A stretch of DNA of 5,066 bases from Nostoc sp. GT001 (lineage in GTDB: Bacteria; Cyanobacteriota; Cyanobacteriia; Cyanobacteriales; Nostocaceae). Shown piece after piece: positions 1-5,066 of the stretch; position 1 is the stretch's first letter, and each line of letters starts with the position of its first letter. A program made the position numbers and the translations under genes. The notes beneath the pieces were generated by a model. The model worked only from the letters and a program-made list of their open reading frames with translations, searched no databases and was not told the origin of the DNA. The stretch spans positions 7,053,338 to 7,058,403 of the forward strand of contig NZ_JAUDRJ010000003.1 in assembly GCF_030382115.1 (NCBI RefSeq). The letters are read 5' to 3'.

Positions 1-531
1 TTTTTTCAATCCAGTTACCGCGGCCCTGACCCAAATAATTTTACTGGGTATATCTGTAATGAACCTTTATTATTGCAACCCAGCTATTTAGAGCAACTTA
101 CCGAAGCGGGGATTGCATGGGGATTTTTTAGTGGTGCAACTCGTGCTTCTGCGAACTACGTCTTAGAAAAACGGCTGGGTTTGGCATCTCCAGTGTTGAT
201 TGCGATGGAAGATGCACCGGGGAAACCTGATCCTACGGGACTTTTCGCTACAGTTCGGGAGTTAGATAATGGAATTGAGGAAAGATTAGCGATCGTGTAT
301 GTGGGAGATACGGTAGCAGATATGTATACCGTCGAGAAAGCGCGGAGTCTAGATTCTTCTCGCCCTTGGATTGGTGTAGGCGTTTTACCGCCCCATGTCC
401 AGGAAACAGCAGCGCGTAGTGATGCATACAGTGAGACACTAATAGCAGCAGGAGCAGCAGTAGTTTTGCGTAATGTGCAGGAATTGACTCCAAGACAGAT
501 TCAAAAATTGTTGACATACTCACTGCCCTGA
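1..531 (+). CDS. HAD-superfamily hydrolase, cyanobacterial TIGR01548-like, 3' part only
   Basis: Frame 1 is open from the window edge to the TGA at 529-531, giving 176 C-terminal residues. A TTG at 73 could be read as a start, but the family-like sequence continues upstream of it, so the true start lies before the window. HAD motifs II to IV are visible. Motif II is GFFSGATR, with its Ser at 130-132. The motif III Lys is in APGKPDP, at 223-225. Motif IV is VYVGDTVADM, with Asp at 307-309 and 319-321. Motif I, with the nucleophilic Asp, must be in the missing N-terminal part. HAD enzymes of this kind are soluble phosphatases or phosphoglycolate-phosphatase-like hydrolases. The substrate of this one cannot be told from sequence. 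The TIGR01548 assignment is from memory of the cyanobacterial family and is less certain than the superfamily call. No neighbour suggests a shared pathway. Confidence 0.85.
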   Translation, partial: FFQSSYRGPDPNNFTGYICNEPLLLQPSYLEQLTEAGIAWGFFSGATRASANYVLEKRLGLASPVLIAMEDAPGKPDPTGLFATVRELDNGIEERLAIVYVGDTVADMYTVEKARSLDSSRPWIGVGVLPPHVQETAARSDAYSETLIAAGAAVVLRNVQELTPRQIQKLLTYSLP

Positions 532-535
532 AGGG

Positions 536-636
536 TCGGTGATTCTGGAGTAATAAGTAATAAGTAATGAGTAATGAGTAAATACCCATTTTTCATCCAC
601 TCATTACTCATTACTCATTTAAAGTCCTGTCACCGA
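536..636. repeat. Nested palindrome made of TAATRAG heptanucleotide repeats
   Basis: Four tandem heptads (TAATAAG twice, then TAATGAG twice) occupy 551-578. The reverse-complement unit CTCATTA/CTCATTT occurs three times at 600-620. Positions 559-579 can pair with 599-619 over 21 bases with one mismatch (at 562), leaving a loop of about 19 bases. An outer 7-bp inverted repeat, TCGGTGA at 536-542 and TCACCGA at 630-636, encloses the structure. It starts five bases after the HAD stop codon, so its transcript could fold and act as an mRNA 3' end or processing signal, but no T-run follows it as in a classical terminator. Short heptanucleotide tandem repeats between genes are typical of filamentous cyanobacteria. 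That this is a mobile MITE-like unit is inference. Confidence 0.75.
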
Positions 637-643
637 TGATAAA

Positions 644-669
644 AAGCTCGTCTTCAAAGGACGGGGCTT
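644..669. repeat. Degenerate GC-rich hairpin, possible IS200/IS605-type end relic
   Basis: The left arm AAGCTCGTC (644-652) pairs with the right arm at 660-669 (GACGGGGCTT) if one G is bulged and one G-T pair is allowed. The right half, GGACGGGGCTTCAGACCC, resembles hairpins I associate with the ends of IS200/IS605-family (TnpB) elements in cyanobacteria. There the left arm would read AGCCCCGTCC. No transposase or TnpB reading frame is present here, so at most this is a relic or an orphan repeat. It lies about 120 bases before the P450 start and could also sit in that gene's leader. Confidence 0.35.
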
Positions 670-774
670 CAGACCCAAGTTTTTGGTGAGTTCATCTCCC
701 CAATTTGTGGTCTAAGATTAATCAAGCTACGGGTGCATGAATGACTGACTGATAACAATCTTGCTTTAATCATT

Positions 775-779
775 GGGAG
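775..779 (+). promoter_or_regulatory. Ribosome binding site of the P450 gene
   Basis: GGGAG lies 10 bases before the ATG at 790. It supports that ATG as the start, as does the N-terminus, which begins with the proline-containing LKLPNGP stretch usual for soluble bacterial P450s. In the rest of 670-774 I see no convincing -35/-10 pair and no GTA-N8-TAC NtcA site. Confidence 0.6.
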
Positions 780-789
780 ATTAATAAAA

Positions 790-2184
790 ATGTCTGCACT
801 TAAACTGCCTAACGGCCCTCAAACTCACCCTTGGGTACAGACGTATCAATGGCTGACTAATCCTTTAGAATACCTAGAAGACTGTGCTAAACGTTATGGT
901 GATATCTTCACCCTTCAGCTAGGACAAAATTCTCCTGCTCAAGTTTTCATTAGCAATCCCCAAGCGATTCAGCAGATTTTTACTACAGATCCAAAACAGT
1001 TAGACTCTGGTGAGCCAGCAGGGATTAGATCGCCTTTATTAGGACGCCAATCACTACTGGCGTTGGAAGGAAAGCCTCATCAGCGACAACGAAAGCTATT
1101 GACACCACCCTTACATGGGGAACGAATGCTAGCTTATGGTGAATTAATCCGCGACATCACTCAGCAAGTGATTAATCAGTGGCAGGTTGGAGAAACCTTT
1201 GCAGTTCTGCCTTCTATGCAAGCAATCTCTTTCCAAGTGATTTTGAAGGCTGTATTTGGTCTAGAAGATGGGCCACGTTATGAAAAACTCAATGAACTCC
1301 TAATTACAATCCTAAATCCCAAAATCCCCATATTAAGAACAATTCTGCTTCTTTTCCCAGCAATGCGACGGGATTTAGGAGCGTGGAGTCCTTGGGGAAA
1401 ATACTTGCGTTTACGGCAGCAAATCGATCAACTCATCTACGCCCAGATTCAAGAACGCAAAGCACAACCCGATCCATCTCGGACTGATATTCTATCTTTG
1501 ATGATGGCTGCTCGTGATGAGGCGGGAGAGCCGATGACAGACTTGGAATTACGTGATGAACTGATGACGCTATTAGTGGCGGGTCACGAAACTACTGCAA
1601 CTTCCTTATCATGGGCCCTGTACTGGATTCATCATCTACCACAGGTGCGTGAAAAACTGCTGCAAGAACTAGATAAGTTGGGTGAACAACCAGATCCAAA
1701 CGCTATTTTCCGATTGCCTTATTTGAATGCTGTCTGTTCTGAAACCCTACGCCTTTACCCAGTGGCGATATCGGCACTAAATCGAGTGGTCAAATCACCG
1801 CTACAAATTGGAGAATACAACTTTGAACCTGGTACTTTGCTCAATCCCTCTATTTATTTGACCCATCATCGAGAAGATTTATATCCTGAGTCGAAGCAAT
1901 TTAAGCCAGAGCGTTTTCTGGAACGGCAATTTTCTCCTTATGAGTATTTACCCTTTGGTGGCGGCAACCGTCGCTGTATTGGTATGGCATTTGCCTTGTT
2001 TGAGATGAAATTGGTGTTGGCAAAAGTGCTGTCTCACTGGAAGATGGAACTGGCTGATAGTAAACCTGTGCAACCAGTACGTAAGGGTTTGCTATTTAGC
2101 CCAGCAGGTGGTGTGAAGATGGTGGTAAAGGGGAAACGCCAGCAAAATCAGTCTGTTTTGCAGACAAGTTCTAGTTTAGCGTGA
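790..2184 (+). CDS. Cytochrome P450, CYP110-like
   Basis: A 464-residue heme-thiolate monooxygenase of normal bacterial length. It has no N-terminal membrane anchor, so it is probably cytosolic and served by ferredoxin and a ferredoxin reductase encoded elsewhere. All hallmark motifs are present: HQRQR in the C helix (97-101), AGHETT in the I helix (264-269, oxygen activation), ETLR as the ExxR of the K helix (318-321), PERF (373-376), and the heme loop FGGGNRRCIG (389-398) with Cys396 as the axial ligand. The N-terminal sequence and overall look match CYP110, a cyanobacterial family whose studied members bind or hydroxylate fatty acids, alkanes and terpenoids. The subfamily and the substrate are not decidable by eye. 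The reading frame is intact with a good ribosome binding site. It converges on two glycosyltransferase genes encoded on the other strand, which could act on a hydroxylated product, though this is inference. Confidence 0.93.
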   Translation: MSALKLPNGPQTHPWVQTYQWLTNPLEYLEDCAKRYGDIFTLQLGQNSPAQVFISNPQAIQQIFTTDPKQLDSGEPAGIRSPLLGRQSLLALEGKPHQRQRKLLTPPLHGERMLAYGELIRDITQQVINQWQVGETFAVLPSMQAISFQVILKAVFGLEDGPRYEKLNELLITILNPKIPILRTILLLFPAMRRDLGAWSPWGKYLRLRQQIDQLIYAQIQERKAQPDPSRTDILSLMMAARDEAGEPMTDLELRDELMTLLVAGHETTATSLSWALYWIHHLPQVREKLLQELDKLGEQPDPNAIFRLPYLNAVCSETLRLYPVAISALNRVVKSPLQIGEYNFEPGTLLNPSIYLTHHREDLYPESKQFKPERFLERQFSPYEYLPFGGGNRRCIGMAFALFEMKLVLAKVLSHWKMELADSKPVQPVRKGLLFSPAGGVKMVVKGKRQQNQSVLQTSSSLA

Positions 2185-2216
2185 AGAGTGAGAGAATGTG
2201 ATGGCATGGGGTGGGA

Positions 2217-2224
2217 GCGATCGC
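2217..2224. repeat. HIP1 palindrome GCGATCGC
   Basis: An exact copy of the octamer GCGATCGC (highly iterated palindrome 1) that is over-represented in many cyanobacterial genomes. It supports the cyanobacterial origin of the window. It lies in the gap between the convergent genes. A one-off variant, GCGATCGT, occurs near 287 inside the HAD gene. Confidence 0.8.
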
Positions 2225-2244
2225 ACATAGCATTTTATGTTTGA

Positions 2245-2352
2245 CTAGATAAACAGGTTTGCCTATATAGTAACGAGTTGTTCAATAATATCAATGGCTC
2301 GACTTGCCTCGCCTACCTTGCTGTGATCCATATAAGCCCTTTTTAATGCAGC
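2245..2352 (-). pseudogene. Relic of a GT1 glycosyltransferase C-terminus
   Basis: On the minus strand, 2352 to 2263 reads as about 29 residues between two stops and includes EASRAIDIIEQLVTI. The intact glycosyltransferase at 3730-5004 ends with GVNRAADIIEQAVSTGKPVLA. The shared core is RA-x-DIIEQ-x-V. After a TAG at 2263-2265, shifting the frame by two bases restores GKPVYLV, matching the GKPVLA end of the intact copy. At the DNA level the stretch encoding RAxDIIEQ is also close in the two places. The fragment has no start, has a stop just upstream at 2353-2355 and is frameshifted, so it is best read as the 3' remnant of a paralogous or ancestral copy. Chance similarity over such a short stretch is possible, but the matching order of two motifs makes it unlikely. 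Confidence 0.6.
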
Positions 2353-2386
2353 TTAATTAATTCTCAAAGATGAGCAAAAAACTGTA

Positions 2387-3643
2387 CTATTTAGAGCTAA
2401 GTAAACCCGGTTTTTTCCATAAAGAATCCCAACCTAATGTATACAATAAGCTCTTAACTATACCTAAAATACCTTGGATTTGGTAACCCAAGTATGCTCG
2501 AAGTTGCAACCCTTTGATCCGGCTCTTAGGAACATAGATAAATATGGATTTGAGCATTATCCATATCCCTTGGGTGATATATGTAACATACAAAATATCA
2601 ACCAAACTTTTGAAGAATTTAGGTTCTTTACCCCCTAACCGTAACAGTGGTTCACTATTCCAAGGATCAAAAGCTATGAACTTTGTAGAAAAATCCCAAT
2701 GGGGACGGATAAAAGTTTCTCCACCCTCGTTAAGCATACAAGCGGCAAAGCTAAAGACGCTATTGCTAATACATACTATGTCACAGTTGCTCAACATGAA
2801 AAAGTCTATGTAGAACTCTATATTTAACTCTTTCATTTCTTCTGGCAAATTTACATCCAAATCTCTCGAAGTCACAGGAGAAAATTTTTCAAATTCTGGA
2901 AGAATGCTGTCGATATCATCGCTGCAAAGAAAGAGAATCGGTTCTTCTAAGTTTTCCCATATCTCATCTAGCCATTCACAATACCATTTTGCAGGAAATA
3001 CTAACGTAAAACTAGCCCTAACCTCTGCAATATAATCACCTCGGCGTAAGTGAATTCCAATGATTGTTTTACCTTTAGAACGGAGAATATTTAGAGTATT
3101 GACCAACGGAATTTTTAGCTCCTGAACGGGCTGGAAGAGCGAACGAAAGTATTCTTTGTATGGCGCTAGTAAATGGGTTGGTAATTGGAAGAAACCCCAG
3201 ATATCGACGTTAGCAAGACCCTCTTCTAGAGCTTCTGAACCCACATAGGAACTTTTCGCATCAGCAAGTTTTTCAAGATAAGGGATAAATTCTGGAATAA
3301 TCTCAAATAAACTTTCTCTAAAATTGCAGGACTCAATTGCAGGAGGTAAGCGCTTGGAAATGGGGGCATCCTTATGACCAAAGAGAGTTTGTCCAATCCA
3401 AGGAGGAGACTCTACTCTTGCTCCATTTTTTTTTGCACAGATTCTCAGAAAAGCATACTGGAATAGCTGATTACCGAATCGCCCAAACTGTCCAAGAGAG
3501 GACATTGTTAGAACTGGCTCTTTAGCACTTATGACATCATTTGTACGAGAGTCTTTAGTATCTTCAGCATCTTGTTTGAAAGTGTCAAATACGCTAAATA
3601 CCCTATCTGTTTCGCTTTTAGTGGTATATTTCAATTTTTCCAT
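2387..3643 (-). CDS. GT11-like glycosyltransferase, alpha-1,2-fucosyltransferase type
   Basis: A 418-residue protein with the signatures of family GT11: GRFGNQLFQYA near the N-terminus (54-64), the GDP-fucose binding motif HLRRGDY (198-204, the HxRRxD signature) and SNSVFSFAACML (293-304), followed by IRPHW. Typical members transfer fucose from GDP-fucose to the 2-OH of galactose in polysaccharides or glycolipids. The acceptor here is unknown. It is longer than the roughly 300-residue family norm. About 45 extra N-terminal residues are charged, and about 75 C-terminal residues after 341 include a hydrophobic stretch (343-372) that could bind membrane. The usual Trp pair of the third motif (SWWAA) is replaced by SFAAC. 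The ATG at 3643 has a weak AGAG upstream. Met47 (3503-3505) is an alternative start nearer the family norm but has no better ribosome binding site. It follows the GT1 gene by 86 bases on the same strand, so co-transcription is likely. It looks more AT-rich than its neighbours. Confidence 0.85.
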   Translation of the reverse strand: MEKLKYTTKSETDRVFSVFDTFKQDAEDTKDSRTNDVISAKEPVLTMSSLGQFGRFGNQLFQYAFLRICAKKNGARVESPPWIGQTLFGHKDAPISKRLPPAIESCNFRESLFEIIPEFIPYLEKLADAKSSYVGSEALEEGLANVDIWGFFQLPTHLLAPYKEYFRSLFQPVQELKIPLVNTLNILRSKGKTIIGIHLRRGDYIAEVRASFTLVFPAKWYCEWLDEIWENLEEPILFLCSDDIDSILPEFEKFSPVTSRDLDVNLPEEMKELNIEFYIDFFMLSNCDIVCISNSVFSFAACMLNEGGETFIRPHWDFSTKFIAFDPWNSEPLLRLGGKEPKFFKSLVDILYVTYITQGIWIMLKSIFIYVPKSRIKGLQLRAYLGYQIQGILGIVKSLLYTLGWDSLWKKPGLLSSK

Positions 3644-3729
3644 TGCATTCTCTAAGGTATTACTAACTACTATTTAGCGCCAAATTCTACAGTTACTATA
3701 AAAACTGAGAAATATCGTTATTACTTTGT
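3644..3729 (-). other. Spacer between the two glycosyltransferase genes
   Basis: These 86 AT-rich bases separate the GT1 stop from the GT11 start. The only structure seen is a weak 5-bp inverted repeat (CAGTT/AACTG near 3691-3708) without a T-run in the reading direction, so no terminator is supported. Read-through from the GT1 gene is plausible. A separate promoter for the GT11 gene cannot be excluded. Confidence 0.4.
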
Positions 3730-5004
3730 TTAAGCCAAGACAGGCTTACCTGTAGATACGGCCTGCTCAATAATATCAGCCGCTCGATTTACCCCCCCAG
3801 CCGCGAGAGTAGCTGCTTGTAATCTGAGCGCATTCTGTTTATAAGATTCTTCTGCCAACACCCGCTTGATAGCATTTTTCAATCGGGGAACATTCAGTTT
3901 TTTGAGAGTGATAAGCTCACCCGCCCCTGTCCAAGCAATCCGCGCTGCTACTCCTGGCTGGTCATTAGCAACTGGAATCGCCACCATTGGCACTCCTTTT
4001 TTGAGACATTCCATTGTTGTATTCATTCCCGCATGAGTAATCATGAGGGTGGCTTTCTCCAGCACTTCTAATTGAGGTGCATACTCAACTACTAAAGGAT
4101 TTCCTGCCAAGTGTGGTAGTGATTCTGGTTTAGCAGAACCCCCCAGAGAAATCACTAACTGAGCATCCAAATCTTCACAAGCTGAAGCAATAGTCTGAAA
4201 AACCCAAATCAGACGGTTTTGCAATGTTCCCATCGAAGCGTAAATTAATGGTTTCCCTGTCAATTTTTCATAAGGGAAAGAAACAGTTGCTCGACTGGCT
4301 GAAGTATGATAGCTTCCCGTGAAATGGAACCAAGGAGGTAATTCTTCTCTGGGAAATTCAAACTCAGCAGGTGCATTACTTATTTGAGCAAGTGGAGAGT
4401 AACTATCTTTAAGACTAGAGTACAGGGGTAATTTCCACTCTCGACGATATTCATTGATCAAATCTTGAAGTGGTTTGACGACGTTATTCTGTAACGTGTA
4501 ACCCATTTGGTTGCGTAAGCGTCCCCACCCAGATGGGTTATAGTTCCAAGTTGTGAAAAAAGGAGGAATGCTAGGTTCTCGATTCAGCACCACGGCGCTG
4601 CATACAGTAATAAAAGGAATTTTCAGAAACTCGGCAATTGTCCCTCCCTCTACTGAACTTTGGTTTACTAGCAAAGCTTCTACGCCTGCTGCTTTAATTG
4701 CTGCTGGAGCCTCTTGGAGTGTCACAGATGAAACACGCTTCAGCAGGTCAATAGTGTATCGCAACGCAGCCAATCCACGCAGTTGACCCAATTTAGCAAA
4801 GGTTTCTGCTGTTGAGCCAGGAATAAAATCTTTTTCACCAATTGCTTGGAATTCTATTCCTGCTGCCAGTACCTTAGATTGAGTATCGAGTGAGCCAAAG
4901 AAGGTGACGCGATGCCCACGCCGTTGAAGTTCCTGTCCCAAGGGAAGCATGGTGTTGAGGGGGCCGGTTGCTGCACCAGGACAGATGATACCAAAATGAG
5001 TCAT
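3730..5004 (-). CDS. GT1-family (CrtX/MGT/UGT-like) glycosyltransferase with an altered catalytic dyad
   Basis: A complete 424-residue GT-B fold enzyme of normal family length. It has no signal peptide or membrane helix. The N-terminal acceptor domain starts with MTHFGIICPG and contains QELQRRGHRVTFF (24-36). The C-terminal sugar-nucleotide domain has YASMGT (255-260) and a PSPG-like region from about 309 (APQLEVLEKA, THAGMNTTMECL, then NDQP ending at 350), with His324 and Asp348-Gln349 placed to hold the donor. Relatives glycosylate small hydrophobic acceptors such as carotenoids, macrolides and sterols, using UDP- or dTDP-sugars. The acceptor here is unknown. The loop normally reading GHLNP is GPLNT (14-18), so the catalytic His appears to be Pro15, and the expected Asp in the LLVDQ segment is Asn114. 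Activity is therefore uncertain. The start is supported by GAGG eight bases upstream and by the family-typical N-terminus. It heads a probable two-gene unit with the GT11 gene. Confidence 0.9.
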   Translation of the reverse strand: MTHFGIICPGAATGPLNTMLPLGQELQRRGHRVTFFGSLDTQSKVLAAGIEFQAIGEKDFIPGSTAETFAKLGQLRGLAALRYTIDLLKRVSSVTLQEAPAAIKAAGVEALLVNQSSVEGGTIAEFLKIPFITVCSAVVLNREPSIPPFFTTWNYNPSGWGRLRNQMGYTLQNNVVKPLQDLINEYRREWKLPLYSSLKDSYSPLAQISNAPAEFEFPREELPPWFHFTGSYHTSASRATVSFPYEKLTGKPLIYASMGTLQNRLIWVFQTIASACEDLDAQLVISLGGSAKPESLPHLAGNPLVVEYAPQLEVLEKATLMITHAGMNTTMECLKKGVPMVAIPVANDQPGVAARIAWTGAGELITLKKLNVPRLKNAIKRVLAEESYKQNALRLQAATLAAGGVNRAADIIEQAVSTGKPVLA

Positions 5005-5012
5005 GATAAACG

Positions 5013-5016
5013 CCTC
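5013..5016 (-). promoter_or_regulatory. Ribosome binding site of the GT1 gene
   Basis: On the minus strand GAGG lies eight bases before the ATG at 5004-5002 and supports that start. The remaining 50 bases to the window edge show no promoter elements I can defend. Confidence 0.55.
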
Positions 5017-5066
5017 TACTTGATTTTCAAGAACTTATCCAAAGCTGTAACTAGGCTGGGAGCCAA

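Noticed and set aside
73..75. TTG as the start of the HAD gene
   Set aside because: The same frame is open to the window edge with plausible family sequence, and starting here would still lack motif I. The gene is cut by the window, not short.
248..589. Minus-strand frame with a run of leucines, opposite the HAD gene
   Set aside because: The Leu run is the complement of GCAGCAGGAGCAGCAG codons in the HAD gene, and the frame runs through the heptad repeat. The HAD frame has clear motifs; this one has none.
2185..2386. Bidirectional terminator between the convergent P450 and GT11 genes
   Set aside because: Only weak stems were found (such as CTCA/TGAG near 2362-2373), and none is followed by a T-run in the direction of either gene.
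2544..2813. Plus-strand frame of 89 codons inside the GT11 gene
   Set aside because: It lies wholly antisense to a gene with recognised motifs, has no protein features of its own and no convincing ribosome binding site.
3337..3525. Plus-strand frame of 62 codons inside the GT11 gene
   Set aside because: Antisense shadow of the conserved GNQLFQYA region, with no supporting features.
4553..4786. Plus-strand frame of 77 codons inside the GT1 gene
   Set aside because: An AAAGGAGGA sequence lies near its start, but the frame is antisense to conserved GT1 coding sequence (PPFFTTW on the other strand explains those bases) and the protein resembles nothing known to me.
1..5066. CRISPR array, tRNA, rRNA or intact insertion sequence
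   Set aside because: No regularly spaced direct repeats, no cloverleaf-like sequences and no transposase frame were seen on either strand.

Overview
The window looks like a piece of chromosome from a filamentous, probably heterocyst-forming cyanobacterium (Nostoc, Calothrix or Tolypothrix type). The evidence is a CYP110-like cytochrome P450, a cyanobacterial-style HAD hydrolase, a GCGATCGC (HIP1) octamer and heptanucleotide tandem repeats between genes. The genus is inference.

Layout. Positions 1-531 (+) hold the 3' part of a HAD-superfamily hydrolase whose start lies outside the window. Positions 532-789 are non-coding and contain a nested palindrome built from TAATRAG heptads, then a degenerate hairpin resembling an IS200/IS605-type end, then the leader of the P450. 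Positions 790-2184 (+) encode a complete soluble P450 with all heme and I-helix motifs. The gap at 2185-2386 holds a HIP1 site and, on the minus strand, a decayed fragment matching the C-terminus of the intact glycosyltransferase further along the window. On the minus strand, 3643-2387 encodes a GT11-like (alpha-1,2-fucosyltransferase type) protein with unusual extensions at both ends. Upstream of it, 5004-3730 encodes a GT1-family (CrtX/MGT/UGT-like) glycosyltransferase. These two genes point the same way, 86 bases apart, and converge on the P450.

Working together. The P450 can install a hydroxyl on a hydrophobic molecule, the GT1 enzyme would glycosylate a small hydrophobic acceptor, and the GT11 protein would add fucose. 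A small locus decorating a lipid or terpenoid is a reasonable hypothesis but is not shown by the sequence. The P450 is on the opposite strand, so co-regulation is not implied.

Most interesting points. (1) In the GT1 protein the expected catalytic His-Asp pair appears to be replaced by Pro15 and Asn114, each one base change from the expected codon, while the sugar-nucleotide site looks intact. (2) A relic of a second GT1 gene lies on the far side of the fucosyltransferase gene. No clearly new defence or mobile system was found.
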